Origin: Amycolatopsis cihanbeyliensis
GTDB taxonomy: Bacteria > Actinomycetota > Actinomycetes > Mycobacteriales > Pseudonocardiaceae
DNA length: 64,000 nucleotides
Direction: 5' to 3'
Assembly (NCBI RefSeq): GCF_006715045.1
Contig: NZ_VFML01000001.1
Coordinates: forward strand, 3,502,501 to 3,566,500
The translations under genes were made by a program, and so were the position numbers. The notes under the pieces are model-generated. The model ran no database searches. It saw nothing but the letters and a program-made list of their open reading frames with translations, and was not told the origin of the DNA. Each line of letters begins with the position of its first letter. Position 1 is the first letter of the stretch. Shown here one piece after another: positions 1 through 8,529 of the stretch.

Positions 1-583
1 GCGGCTGCTGCGCAGGGTTCCGGCCGCGGTGCGGCAACGGCGGGCGGGGCATCGCGCCGGAGTGCTGCTGCGGGGGGCGGGGCAGTGCGCCCGAGTCCTG
101 CTGCGGCGGGCGCGGCATCGGCCCCGAGTCCTGCTGCGGGGGGCGCGGTCGCGGGCCGGAGTCCTGCTGCGGCGGGCGCGGCGGCGGGCCCGAATCCTGC
201 GGGGCGGGCCGCGGCGTGGCGGCGGGGTCCTGCTGTGGCGGGCGCGGCGGCGGGCCCGGCTCCTGGCGCGGGGGGCGCGGCATGGCGCCGGAGTCCTGCT
301 GCGGCGGGCGACCGGGCTCCGGCTGAGGTCGCGCAGGCGGGCGGCCGTCCGGTTCCGGTTGCCGCGGTGCGTCGCGGCGCGCTGGCGGGGGCTGGCCCTC
401 CGCCTGGATTCTGTCGATGATCGCCTGCGGTGCGGTGTCGCCGATGCCGGGCTGCTCTTCGGCCTCGTCATCGGCGGCACGGCGACGGCGGCGGCGCGGC
501 TCGCCACCGACCTGACCGCCGTGTTGGGCGAGGAGCTCAGCCACGGTCTTCTGTGGCTGCTCGCCTCCGCTTTCTCGCGTCAT
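1..583 (-). CDS. Proline-rich protein, 5' part (Rv0497-type), cut by window edge
   Basis: The reading frame starts at an ATG preceded by GGAAGG and stays open to the left edge, so only the first 194 residues are visible. The start codon overlaps the ppx stop codon in an ATGA arrangement, so it is co-translated with ppx. Residues about 1-60 are charged and carry an RRRRRR-type basic run. From about residue 85 the chain is a tandem 11-residue repeat of the PRPPQQDSGP type. M. tuberculosis has a Pro-rich membrane protein (Rv0497) in the same place after ppx, so a membrane segment probably lies beyond the edge. Function is unknown; the assignment rests on synteny and composition. Confidence 0.75.
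   Translation of the reverse strand, partial: MTRESGGEQPQKTVAELLAQHGGQVGGEPRRRRRRAADDEAEEQPGIGDTAPQAIIDRIQAEGQPPPARRDAPRQPEPDGRPPARPQPEPGRPPQQDSGAMPRPPRQEPGPPPRPPQQDPAATPRPAPQDSGPPPRPPQQDSGPRPRPPQQDSGPMPRPPQQDSGALPRPPQQHSGAMPRPPLPHRGRNPAQQP
62..318. repeat. 33-bp tandem repeat inside the proline-rich gene
   Basis: About eight imperfect copies of a 33-bp unit, each containing GTCCTGCTGCGG or a close variant on the + strand, run head to tail. On the minus strand they encode an 11-residue Pro/Gln/Asp/Ser unit. Copy number is likely variable between strains. Confidence 0.8.
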
Positions 584-1578
584 CCCTTCCACCGTGCCCG
601 TTGCTTGTCATCCACGTCCAGCGCGCCACCGTGCGGAACAGTCTGGTCCGTGCCGTTGGAATGGTCCAGCCGCCGCAGGATCACGCCTTCCCGCAGCGCC
701 CAGGGGCAGATCTCCAACTCCGAGAGCGACAAGGCTCGCATCGTGGCCTGCGCCACCAGCGCACCCGCGACGAGCTGGTGCGCCCTGCTGGAGCTGACCC
801 CCTCCAGCTCCGCGAGGTCGGCCGAGGACATCCGGGAGATAAACGAGATCAGCTGGCGCAGGGCCGTGTCGGTGAGGGTGCGCGGCACCCGCGGGCCCGC
901 AGAGGACGGCGCGGCGCCGGTCAGCCTGGCCAGCGAGCGGAAGGTCTTCGAGGTGGCCACCGCCCGATCCGGTGCCCCGTGCCGGGTCAGCTTCCTGGCC
1001 AGCTCGCCGAGCTGGTCGTCCAGCCACGCCGTGGTGTCCACCAGTTCCGACCGGCGCGGCGGGTCGTGCGCGAACCTGGTCCTGGTGATCCGGCCCGCGC
1101 CCAGCGGGAGCGAGGCCGCCAGCTCGGGAGCCTCGTCCATCCCGATGGCGATCTCCAGCGAGCCGCCGCCGATGTCCAGCACCAGCAGCTGACCCGCGGA
1201 CCAGCCGTACCAGCGGCGCACGGCGAGGAAGGTCAGGCGCGCCTCGTCCTCGCCGGAGAGGACCTGTAGCTCGACCCCGGTCTCCTCGGCGACCTTGCGC
1301 AGGACGGCTGTCACGTTCCGCGCCTCGCGCACCGCCGAGGTGGCGAAGGCGAGCACGTCCTCGCAGCCGAGGCGCACGGCCGCGGCTCGTGCCGACTCGA
1401 CCGCGCGCACCAGCTCGTCCGCACCGCGCTTGCTCAGCTCGCCGCCGGCCGTGATCTGCTCGGCGAGGCGCAGGACGGTCTTCTCGGAATGCATCGGCGT
1501 CGGATGCGCACCACGGTGTGCGTCCACCACGAGCAGGTGGACGGTGTTCGATCCGACATCGAGTACCCCTAGGCGCAC
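580..1578 (-). CDS. ppx: Exopolyphosphatase / pppGpp phosphohydrolase
   Basis: Ppx/GppA family enzyme of the ASKHA fold. The N-terminus reads MRLGVLDVGSNTVHLL when started at the GTG at 1578, which matches the start of mycobacterial Ppx1; an upstream ATG at 1605 would add nine unlikely residues. The second phosphate-binding motif LDIGGGSLE lies near residue 140 and the SKTFRSLARLTGA segment near 210. The length of 332 residues is typical of the short one-domain-pair actinobacterial form. It follows regX3 by 37 bp on the same strand and its TGA overlaps the ATG of the next gene. Linkage to SenX3-RegX3 fits a role in polyphosphate turnover under phosphate stress. Confidence 0.93.
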   Translation of the reverse strand: MRLGVLDVGSNTVHLLVVDAHRGAHPTPMHSEKTVLRLAEQITAGGELSKRGADELVRAVESARAAAVRLGCEDVLAFATSAVREARNVTAVLRKVAEETGVELQVLSGEDEARLTFLAVRRWYGWSAGQLLVLDIGGGSLEIAIGMDEAPELAASLPLGAGRITRTRFAHDPPRRSELVDTTAWLDDQLGELARKLTRHGAPDRAVATSKTFRSLARLTGAAPSSAGPRVPRTLTDTALRQLISFISRMSSADLAELEGVSSSRAHQLVAGALVAQATMRALSLSELEICPWALREGVILRRLDHSNGTDQTVPHGGALDVDDKQRARWKG

Positions 1579-1615
1579 GAGGCGGTACGGTACCCGGCCC
1601 CGCATGGCGGCCTAC

Positions 1616-2308
1616 TCAGGTCTCGAACTTGTAACCGAGACCACGGACGGTCACCAGGTGGCGGGGAGATCCCGGATCCGGCTCGATCTTCGAGCGCAAC
1701 CGTTTGACGTGCACGTCCAGGGTCTTGGTGTCACCGACGTAGTCCGCGCCCCACACCCGGTCGATCAGCTGGCCGCGAGTGAGCACCCTGCCCACGTTGC
1801 GTAGCAGGTACTCGAGCAGGTCGAACTCCTTCAGCGGCAGGGAGACCTCGCCGCCGTCCACGGTGACCACGTGCCGTTCCACGTCCATCCGCACCGGGCC
1901 CGCGGCCAGCACCAGCGGCGCCAGCTCGGCACCCTCGCTGCCCGGCTCCCCGCCGCGGCGCAGCACCGCGCGCACCCTGGCGATCAGCTCGCGGGCCGAG
2001 TACGGCTTGGTCACGTAGTCGTCGGCGCCCAGCTCGAGGCCGACCACCTTGTCGATCTCACTGTCCCGGGCGGTCACCATGATCACCGGGACGGCCGCCC
2101 GCTGGCGCAACTGCTTGCACACGTCGGTGCCGCTCATCCCGGGCAGCATCAGGTCGAGCAGCACGATGTCGGCGCCGTTGCGGTCGAACTCCTCCAGCGC
2201 CTCCTGCCCGGTGGCGGCCACGGCCGCGGTGAAGCCCTCCTTGCGGAGCAAGAAGGCGAGCGGGTCGGCGAACGACTCCTCGTCCTCGACGATGAGCACC
2301 CTCGTCAC
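1616..2308 (-). CDS. regX3: Two-component response regulator RegX3
   Basis: OmpR/PhoB-type regulator of 230 residues. The receiver domain covers about residues 1-115, with the acidic pocket VEDEE near the start, phospho-acceptor Asp52 in LLDLMLPGMSG and Lys101 in VTKPYSARE. The winged-helix DNA-binding domain covers about 135-230 and ends in VRGLGYKFE. It is nearly identical in motif layout to mycobacterial RegX3. It starts 15 bp after the end of senX3, so sensor and regulator are one transcript. In mycobacteria this pair controls phosphate uptake; the same is inferred here. Confidence 0.96.
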   Translation of the reverse strand: MTRVLIVEDEESFADPLAFLLRKEGFTAAVAATGQEALEEFDRNGADIVLLDLMLPGMSGTDVCKQLRQRAAVPVIMVTARDSEIDKVVGLELGADDYVTKPYSARELIARVRAVLRRGGEPGSEGAELAPLVLAAGPVRMDVERHVVTVDGGEVSLPLKEFDLLEYLLRNVGRVLTRGQLIDRVWGADYVGDTKTLDVHVKRLRSKIEPDPGSPRHLVTVRGLGYKFET

Positions 2309-2323
2309 AGTGTTCCTCCAAAT

Positions 2324-3550
2324 TCACAGACGGCGGGGGTGAGCCCCCGTCAGGGGGTCGGAATCGGCACTCTCCGATCCGGCCGCCACCCGGCGGTTCT
2401 GCCGCTCGAGGGACGTTTGCCTGCTGCCGTTCTCGGCGCCGCGGTGGGCCGGGATCCGCAGGGTGAAGGTGGAGCCGGTGCCCGGCATGCTCCACAACCG
2501 CACCTCGCCGCCGTGGTTGGCCGCGACGTGTTTGACGATGGCAAGGCCCAGCCCGGTACCGCCGGTCACCCGCGAGCGGGCCTTGTCCACCCGGTAGAAG
2601 CGCTCGAAGACGCGCTGCTGCTCGTCCTCGGCGATCCCGATCCCGCGGTCGGTGACCGCGATCTCCACGTACCCGTCCACCAGCCGCCTGCTGATCGAGA
2701 CCGGGCTGCCCTGCGGGGAGTAGGCCACCGCGTTCTCCAGCAGGTTGGACAGCGCGGTGACCAGCAGGGTGCGATCGCCCTCGATGAGCAGGTCACTGTC
2801 GGTATCGGTGGCCACGGTGATCTCGGCGGACTCCGCGGAGATCTTGACCCTGCCGAGCGCCTCCCGCACCACGGCGTCGACCTCGACCACGTTCAGGTCG
2901 GGCAGCCGCTCGGCGCCCTGCAACCGGGAAAGGGCGATGAGTTCGGTCACCAGCTTGCCCAGCCGGGTGGACTCGCGCAGGATCTTGCCGCCGAACCGGC
3001 GGACCTCCTCGGTGTCCTCGGCCGCGTCCAGCACGGCCTCGGTGAGCAGGGCGATCGCGCCGACCGGGGTCTTGAGCTCGTGACTGACGTTGGCCACGAA
3101 ATCGCGCCGGGTGGCCTCCAGCCGCACCGCCTCGGAGTGGTCCACCGCCTCGACCACGGTGAACCCGTCGCCGAGCGGGCGGACCTCGCCGAGCACGGCT
3201 TCCGGCTGGCGACCCCGCACCTCCAGCGGGGACAGGTCGATCTCCACCGGCTCGGCGGTGTCCACCACCTGCTCGGCCGCCTTACGGGCGCGAGCGTCGG
3301 CCTGGTTGTTGCGGATCATCCCGAGCGCCTCGGCCCGCGGGTTGTGCAGCACCAGGTCGCCGAAGCGGTTCAGCACGACGACCCCGTTGTTGGAGGAACG
3401 CACCTGCCGTTCGAGCAGTTCGGCCACGGTGGGCCCGGAGGGACCCCTGCCCTGCGGGCCGGCACGGCGCACCCTGGCGGCCAGGAAGCCAATGACCGCG
3501 CCGACCACCAACGCGCCGGTGGCCAGAGCGAGCGTTGCAGGCACGGTCAC
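2324..3550 (-). CDS. senX3: Two-component sensor histidine kinase SenX3
   Basis: Membrane sensor kinase of 408 residues. One hydrophobic N-terminal helix (about residues 5-27) is followed by a PAS-like region (about 45-140), the dimerisation/H-box with His157 in FVANVSHELKTP, and a HATPase domain with N-box (LLENAVAYSP), DRGIGI, RFYRVD and GGTGLGL motifs. The single helix and short extracytoplasmic part resemble PhoR/SenX3 of phosphate control. It is the first gene of senX3-regX3-ppx. The upstream 300 bp are shared with a small divergent gene. Confidence 0.96.
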   Translation of the reverse strand: MTVPATLALATGALVVGAVIGFLAARVRRAGPQGRGPSGPTVAELLERQVRSSNNGVVVLNRFGDLVLHNPRAEALGMIRNNQADARARKAAEQVVDTAEPVEIDLSPLEVRGRQPEAVLGEVRPLGDGFTVVEAVDHSEAVRLEATRRDFVANVSHELKTPVGAIALLTEAVLDAAEDTEEVRRFGGKILRESTRLGKLVTELIALSRLQGAERLPDLNVVEVDAVVREALGRVKISAESAEITVATDTDSDLLIEGDRTLLVTALSNLLENAVAYSPQGSPVSISRRLVDGYVEIAVTDRGIGIAEDEQQRVFERFYRVDKARSRVTGGTGLGLAIVKHVAANHGGEVRLWSMPGTGSTFTLRIPAHRGAENGSRQTSLERQNRRVAAGSESADSDPLTGAHPRRL

Positions 3551-3855
3551 AGGGGAATCGTAAGCATCGTGGTAGCCCTTTGGCCTAGTCCTGGCAGCGT
3601 TCTCGTGATGGCCGTGACACCTACGGGCGATATATTCGCCGCTCCGTCAGGAGCCGTTTACTTCGTTGTCGCTCTGGCGCGCCCGGCGCCGTCATCCGGT
3701 GACCCTGGTTCATCCGATCGAATCGCCTTACTTCACTCGCCCGAGGACGCTGGTCCGGTTGCCGAACGAGCTGCGTCACCAGATCTTCCCGACCTATGGA
3801 ACAAATGGAACTCGGTACGATAACATCTTGATAACAACAGGTTTGGGGCGCGGTG
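3551..3855. promoter_or_regulatory. Divergent promoter region senX3 / small membrane gene
   Basis: No gene is convincing in these 305 bp. It is less GC-rich than its surroundings and must carry the senX3 promoter on the minus strand. Near its right end is a perfect direct repeat, GATAACA at 3819-3825 and again at 3830-3836, spaced by 4 bp. An 11-bp repeat period is the spacing used by OmpR-type regulators, but the repeat does not match the classic Pho box GTTCACC, so the regulator is unknown. Confidence 0.5.
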
Positions 3856-4116
3856 ATGACCGAGTCGACCAGCGCGGGCGAGGCTCGCCGTCCGGACCCG
3901 GCAGGCGAGCCGGAGACGGTGCGGCAGGGCATGTTGCGGCCGCTGGACCGCGCGATGGATGGCACGGGGCGCGCGCTGCGGCTGATCGTGCTGGTGTACC
4001 CGCTGCTGCTGTTGCCGGCGGCGGTCGCGGTGCTGGTACTGCGGGCGCGGCAGGTGAGTGCGCACCCGCCGCCCCTCCGGTCCAGCTCGGCAGGGCGCCG
4101 CGCCGGCTCCGCGTAA
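3856..4116 (+). CDS. Small single-pass membrane protein
   Basis: Encodes 86 residues: a charged N-terminal half, then one strong membrane helix (about residues 46-66, LRLIVLVYPLLLLPAA) and a short basic tail. The ATG is preceded by GGGGCG and a GTG lies one codon upstream. A strong hairpin begins 4 bp after its TAA, which supports it as a real transcribed unit. It is divergent from senX3 and convergent with gpmA. I do not recognise a family. Confidence 0.55.
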   Translation: MTESTSAGEARRPDPAGEPETVRQGMLRPLDRAMDGTGRALRLIVLVYPLLLLPAAVAVLVLRARQVSAHPPPLRSSSAGRRAGSA

Positions 4117-4119
4117 GGG

Positions 4120-4158
4120 GTGGGTCGTGGGCGCGTTGCGGGCGCGCCCACGACCCAC
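4120..4158 (+). terminator. Perfect 16-bp stem terminator
   Basis: GTGGGTCGTGGGCGCG (4120-4135) and its exact complement (4143-4158) flank a 7-nt loop directly after the small membrane gene. There is no T-run, as is usual in high-GC actinobacteria. A second weaker hairpin (CCGGCTC/GAGCCGG) follows. Confidence 0.75.
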
Positions 4159-4415
4159 CGGGCCGGCTCATCGAGCCGGTACTGCACACGCCTGGTGGGA
4201 TGCGGAAAAGCCGGTTACCGGCGGGGGCTCAGGACGAGCGGGGCTACCGCCGAGAGAATGCGAACGACGTCGACTCCGGATGGGCTACCCGGATGCGACG
4301 ACCGAGGGGCGGCACAGGTTCCGGATCGTGAACATGGCTCCACCTCCTCGGGGCGACGGCGTTCCAGAAGTCCCCATGAGGGTAGCTCGACAACGCCGGG
4401 TAGCCAACCCGCTGC

Positions 4416-4511
4416 GGCAAACGAGTGGGCGGTGCACCGGAACGGCAAACTCGCGCGCGTGCATGGCAAACACGCGCGCGTGGGCGGCAAACACGCGGGT
4501 TGACCTGCGGG
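4416..4511. repeat. 21-bp tandem repeat GGCAAACACG-type, locus 1
   Basis: Units of exactly 21 bp start at 4444, 4465 and 4486 with GGCAAACTCG or GGCAAACACG; a degenerate GGCAAAC lies at 4416. Each full unit contains a CACGNNNNCGTG-like palindrome. The array ends at the gpmA stop codon, between convergent genes. The rest of the gap (4159-4415) shows nothing convincing. The same unit recurs near 28.3 kb and 41.1 kb. Confidence 0.8.
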
Positions 4512-5261
4512 TCAACGCCCCTGGGCCGCTACGGCGGCGGCCGCCTCGGTGGCCGCAGCCGGGTCGAGGTAGGTGCCACCGGGGGTGACCGGGTTCAGGT
4601 CCTCGGTGAGGTCGTAGCGCAGCGGGATGCCGGTCGGGATGTTCAGGCCGGCGATCTCCTCGTCGGAGATCCCGTCCAGGTGCTTGACCAGGGCACGTAG
4701 CGAGTTCCCGTGCGCGGCCAGCAGCACCGTCCGCCCGGCCCGCAGGTCGGGCACGACGGTGGACTCCCAGTACGGCAGCAGCCGCGCCACCACGTCCTTC
4801 AGGCACTCGGTCAGCGGGGCGGCGTCACCGAGGTCCGCGTACCGGGGGTCGGCGTCCTGGCTGAACTCGCTACCCCGCTCGATCGGCGGCGGCGGGGTGT
4901 CGTAGGAACGGCGCCAGAGCATGAACTGCTCCTCGCCGAACTCCTCGAGGGTCCGCTTCTTGTCCTTGCCCTGCAGGGCGCCGTAGTGCCGCTCGTTCAG
5001 CCGCCAGTCCCTGCGCACCTCGATCCAGTGCCGGTCGGCGACGTCCAGCGCGATGTTCGCGGTGGCGATCGCCCTGCGCAGCAGCGAGGTGTGCACCACG
5101 TCCGGCAGCAGCCCGGTCTCGGCGAGCAGCTCGCCGCCGCGCCGCGCCTCGACCTCACCCTGCTCGGAGAGCGGGACGTCGACCCAGCCGGTGAACAGGT
5201 TCTCCGCGTTCCACGTGCTTTGCCCGTGCCGCAACAGCACCAGGGTCCCTAGCTCGGCCAT
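4512..5261 (-). CDS. gpmA: 2,3-bisphosphoglycerate-dependent phosphoglycerate mutase
   Basis: Glycolytic mutase interconverting 3- and 2-phosphoglycerate. The 249-residue product begins [18 protein letters not shown] with the phospho-histidine His12; the second active-site His is in [11 protein letters not shown] near residue 184. The segment [14 protein letters not shown] is diagnostic of the cofactor-dependent family. The ATG at 5261 is chosen because the family starts here; upstream codons would add 42 atypical residues. Its position beside senX3 matches the mycobacterial gpm1-senX3 order. Confidence 0.95.
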   Translation of the reverse strand: MAELGTLVLLRHGQSTWNAENLFTGWVDVPLSEQGEVEARRGGELLAETGLLPDVVHTSLLRRAIATANIALDVADRHWIEVRRDWRLNERHYGALQGKDKKRTLEEFGEEQFMLWRRSYDTPPPPIERGSEFSQDADPRYADLGDAAPLTECLKDVVARLLPYWESTVVPDLRAGRTVLLAAHGNSLRALVKHLDGISDEEIAGLNIPTGIPLRYDLTEDLNPVTPGGTYLDPAAATEAAAAVAAQGR

Positions 5262-5731
5262 GCGTCCAGCTTGCCAGAGCGCGAGCGCCGCATGGCGGGG
5301 GGTCGCGGCGAGGTACAGCCGATCGGCAAGGCCACTACCGGCGAAAATACCTCTACCGACAGTGGCCTGGGTGACCGTGGTGAACACCTACAACCGGGTT
5401 CACGAAGCGCCAACAAGATTTCAATCGCGTCACGTTAGTTGCATACCGTTAACCCAATCACGAAAGTTCACTCGAATGGAGTAGCGAGTAATCTTGTGAT
5501 TACAGACCCGGTTCTGCCAAGTTGGCATCTGTCCCGCTCGACTGGAAACCACGCACTCCCCAGCCGGGCGGACCGAGGCGCAGCTCGTCTCCCCCCTGCC
5601 GAGCTGCGACCCGCCGGCCCCGTTGGCATCCCCCTCGTCACCGGGTCCATCGCGGCGGGAACGTAAGCGGGGCGGCTCGAGTTTCGCGACTCCCCCCTCC
5701 CTCGAGCCGCTCCGCTCCCTCACGTCCCGGG
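5262..5731. promoter_or_regulatory. gpmA upstream region with two inverted repeats
   Basis: No credible gene in these 470 bp; 5400-5520 is markedly AT-richer than its surroundings. Two symmetric sites stand out. GTGAAC (5380-5385) is mirrored by GTTCAC (5398-5403), an inverted pair of Pho-box-like half sites about 120-140 bp before gpmA. GTAATC-TTGT-GATTAC (5488-5503) is a compact palindrome. Either could be an operator for gpmA; neither is assigned. Confidence 0.45.
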
Positions 5732-6625
5732 TCACTCCGGCACCGGTTCGCCGACTACCCGCCGGCGCCTACGCCGAAACAACTGCCACGCCCCGGCGGC
5801 CGCGGGCAGGCCGAAGAAGGCAAGGAACGGCAAGGCGGCGGCCAGCACGGTGAGCGCGTCCCCGAGGAACCCGGTGAACGCGCGCCAGCCTGCGGCGAGG
5901 CCACCGAGCACGCCGTCCTCATCCTGTTCCGCGGCGACCGCGGACCGGCTGACACTCAGCGACACGGTGGCGGTGGCGACCCTCCCGGCCAGCGCCTCCT
6001 GCCTGGCCTGCAGCGACTCCAGCTCCGACTGCCGCTCGGTCAGCTCGCTCTCCACCGAGGTGATCTCACTGATCGAGCTCGCCCGCTCCAGCAGGGCGCG
6101 CACCCGCTGCACGCTGGCCCGCTGCGAAGCCAGCCGGGACTCCACGTCCACGACCTGCTCGGTCACGTCCTCGGTGCGCTGCTGCCTGCGCACCACCTCG
6201 CCCAGCGAGGTCAGCTCACCGAGCACCGCATCGAGCTGGTCGCTCGGCACCACCACCTCGACCGAGGCGGAGTGCCCGTCCACCCGTTCCTGCCCGGTGT
6301 AGCCGCCCGCGCCGGTGGCGACCTGCCGCGCCCTGCGGACCGTGGCGGACACGTCCGCGGCGGTCAGCTCCAGCCGCGCGGTGCGGGCCAGCTTGCGGTC
6401 CGCACCGTCGATCCGCACCGTCGCGCCACCGCCCCGGTCACCCTCGCCCCCTTGCGCCGCGGGGGCGTCGGCCGCGTTCCCGGACTCCGCACGGGCGTCC
6501 CCGGCTCCCGCGGACGCCCGGTGCGGCGCGGCCGCGTCCCGCTCCCCGGTGCAGCCGGACAGCAGCCCCACCGTCATCCCCAGTACCACCAGCATCATCG
6601 CCGACGGCTTCGCTCTCGCTCGCAT
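5732..6625 (-). CDS. DUF4349 lipoprotein
   Basis: A 297-residue exported protein. It begins MRARAKPS with GGAGGG six bases upstream; the ATG 14 codons earlier lacks a site. The lipobox LLSGC places lipidation near residue 25. A disordered Ala/Gly region precedes the DUF4349 domain (about 85-270), which contains a coiled-coil stretch (about 165-225, ESRLASQRASVQRV through ELESLQARQEAL) and a C-terminal membrane helix before an Arg-rich tail. It follows the YbjN gene by 75 bp on the same strand and may end the mshA operon. Role unknown, probably envelope-associated. Confidence 0.85.
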   Translation of the reverse strand: MRARAKPSAMMLVVLGMTVGLLSGCTGERDAAAPHRASAGAGDARAESGNAADAPAAQGGEGDRGGGATVRIDGADRKLARTARLELTAADVSATVRRARQVATGAGGYTGQERVDGHSASVEVVVPSDQLDAVLGELTSLGEVVRRQQRTEDVTEQVVDVESRLASQRASVQRVRALLERASSISEITSVESELTERQSELESLQARQEALAGRVATATVSLSVSRSAVAAEQDEDGVLGGLAAGWRAFTGFLGDALTVLAAALPFLAFFGLPAAAGAWQLFRRRRRRVVGEPVPE

Positions 6626-6700
6626 CCCGCTCCCTCCAGTCATGGCGAGGAACAGACGGAGCGGCACGCCGCCGCGGTTGCACCCGGCTCGACACGGGCA

Positions 6701-7210
6701 CTAGCTGTCCGGCCCGACGAGGTGCTTGAAGGCCCGCAGGTTGGCCAGCGACTCGCCGCGCGAGACCCGCCAGTCCCACTCGCGCTGGATCGAACCGGCG
6801 AAGCCGAGCTCGAGCAGGGTGTTGAAGTCGCCGTCCGCGGCCTCGAGCACCTGGCCGAGGATCCGGTCCAGCTCACCGCTGGAGATGGTGTCCAGGTCGT
6901 GCCTGCCGACCAGGTAGATGTCGCCGACCGAGTCGAGCGTGTAGCACACCCCGTACAGCTTGGCGTTGCGTTGCAACAGGAAGCGGTAGACCCGCTCGTG
7001 CGCCTCGTCCGGCCTGCGGCAGACGAACGCCTCCACCACCAGCGCGTGCTCCCCGGCGACCAGCCAGCAGTTGGTCTGCAGCTTCTTGCTGCCGGGCAAC
7101 GTGACGAAGTACTTCCCCTCGCCGTGCCGCTCGTGGGCCAGCCCCGACTCCGCCACGGTGGACCGGATCAGTTCGTCGGTGCGCGCCAGCCGCGACTGCT
7201 CAGCCGTCAT
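6701..7210 (-). CDS. YbjN-domain protein (Rv0487-type)
   Basis: A 169-residue cytoplasmic protein of the YbjN fold, related to type III secretion chaperones. The ATG overlaps the mshA stop in ATGA, so it is co-translated with mshA. Motifs such as [20 protein letters not shown] and [19 protein letters not shown] match the conserved mycobacterial protein found directly after mshA. Molecular role is not known; constant linkage to mshA suggests a function connected with mycothiol metabolism or its control. Confidence 0.85.
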   Translation of the reverse strand: MTAEQSRLARTDELIRSTVAESGLAHERHGEGKYFVTLPGSKKLQTNCWLVAGEHALVVEAFVCRRPDEAHERVYRFLLQRNAKLYGVCYTLDSVGDIYLVGRHDLDTISSGELDRILGQVLEAADGDFNTLLELGFAGSIQREWDWRVSRGESLANLRAFKHLVGPDS

Positions 7211-8511
7211 ACCGCCACCTCCTGCAACGCGAGCGCACGGGCATCCCGGAACGCTACTGCCGCGTCGGCGTAGGTGCCCAGCAAGGTCTCGGTGGTACGC
7301 CGCCAGGAGAACCGGGCGGCATGTCGCACCGCGTTCGCCGCGAGCTCGGCGCGCCGTTCCGGCCGCAGGGCCACGCTGCCGAGGGCGCGTGCCCAGTCCT
7401 CGGCCCGGTGGCCCGGCACCAGCAGCCCGGAGACCCCGTGCGAGACCGCCACCGGTAGGCCGCCGACCTCCGCGGCCACCACCGGGGTGCCGCACGCCTG
7501 CGCCTCGAGTGCTACCAGCCCGAAGGACTCGTTGTAGCTGGGCACGGCGACCACATCGGCGGCACGGAAGACCTCGGCCAGTGCCCGGCCGGGTTGCGGG
7601 GGCAGGAACCGGGTCTGCCGCTCGATGCCGAGGGACCTCGCCAGCTCCCGCAGGGCATGCGGCTGCTCGAGGCCGGAGCCCGACGGCCCGCCGACCACCA
7701 GCACCACCAGCCGTTCGGCCAGCTCGGGCCGGTCCCGCAGCAGCCGTGCGGCCGCGTGCAGCAGGACATCGGGTGCCTTCAGCGGCTGGAGCCGCCCGGC
7801 GAAGGCCAGCACCACCGCGTCCCCCGGCAGCCCGAGCGAGGCCCTGGCCATCGCGGTCGAGCCGGGGGAGAACCGGTCCAGGTCCACCCCGGGGGACACG
7901 GTGCGCACCGCGTGCGGGTCGGCGTCGTACAGGGCGACCAGCTCCCGCGCCTCCACCGGGGTGTTGGCCACCAGCCGGTCGGCCTCGGTGACCACCTGTT
8001 CCTCGCCGATCACCCTGGTCCTCGGTTCCGGGCTGTCGCCATCGGCGAGCGCGGCGTTCTTCACCTTGGCCAGCGTGTGCGCGGTGTGCACCAGCGGTAC
8101 GCCCCACCGATCCCGCGCCAGCCAGCCGACCTGACCGGACAGCCAGTAATGCGAGTGGATCACGTCGTAGTAGCCGGGCTCGTGGAAGGCCTCGGTGCGC
8201 AGCACCCCGGAGGTGAACGCGCACAGCTGGGCCGGCAACTCGGCGCGGCTCAGCGGCTCGAACGGGCCGGCCGGGATGTGCCGGACCAGCACGCCGGGCG
8301 CCAGCTCGGCCACCGGCGGCTGGTCGGATGAGGTCGCCCTGGTGAAGATCTCGACGCTGACCCCGCTCCGGGCCATCTCGATCGCGGTTTGCCCGATGTA
8401 GACGTTCATCCCGCCGGCATCACCGGTTCCAGGCTGTTCCAGCGGTGAGGTGTGCACGGAAAGGACCGCCACCCGGCGCAGCGGTGGCACCGGTGGGTGG
8501 GACGGCATCAT
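7207..8511 (-). CDS. mshA: D-inositol-3-phosphate glycosyltransferase MshA
   Basis: First enzyme of mycothiol synthesis: transfers GlcNAc from UDP-GlcNAc to 1D-myo-inositol 3-phosphate. A GT-B family 4 protein of 434 residues. Visible signatures are [19 protein letters not shown] (donor and inositol-phosphate site near residue 20-40), [28 protein letters not shown] and the retaining-transferase motif [17 protein letters not shown]. Closely follows M. tuberculosis MshA but lacks its N-terminal extension. GGAG lies nine bases before the ATG. It is in the middle of a minus-strand run from the L,D-transpeptidase to YbjN. Confidence 0.96.
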   Translation of the reverse strand: MMPSHPPVPPLRRVAVLSVHTSPLEQPGTGDAGGMNVYIGQTAIEMARSGVSVEIFTRATSSDQPPVAELAPGVLVRHIPAGPFEPLSRAELPAQLCAFTSGVLRTEAFHEPGYYDVIHSHYWLSGQVGWLARDRWGVPLVHTAHTLAKVKNAALADGDSPEPRTRVIGEEQVVTEADRLVANTPVEARELVALYDADPHAVRTVSPGVDLDRFSPGSTAMARASLGLPGDAVVLAFAGRLQPLKAPDVLLHAAARLLRDRPELAERLVVLVVGGPSGSGLEQPHALRELARSLGIERQTRFLPPQPGRALAEVFRAADVVAVPSYNESFGLVALEAQACGTPVVAAEVGGLPVAVSHGVSGLLVPGHRAEDWARALGSVALRPERRAELAANAVRHAARFSWRRTTETLLGTYADAAVAFRDARALALQEVAV

Positions 8512-8529
8512 GTACGTGATCTCCCCTGG

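Noticed and set aside
29..1192. 387-codon + strand frame at the left end
   Set aside because: Reads the antisense of the proline-rich repeat and of ppx; its repeats mirror the 33-bp unit of the real gene.
1871..3823. 650-codon open frame on the + strand across regX3 and senX3
   Set aside because: It is antisense to two clear genes, His/Gly/Gln-rich without any domain, and arises from high-GC codon bias.
4416..4511. CRISPR array
   Set aside because: The 21-bp units follow each other with no spacers and no cas genes are present.
5430..5735. 101-codon minus-strand ORF upstream of gpmA
   Set aside because: No domain, polar random-like sequence, and it covers the AT-rich promoter region.
6701..8224. 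507-codon minus-strand frame fused to YbjN
   Set aside because: The first 338 codons are an out-of-frame reading of mshA; only the YbjN part from 7210 is genuine.
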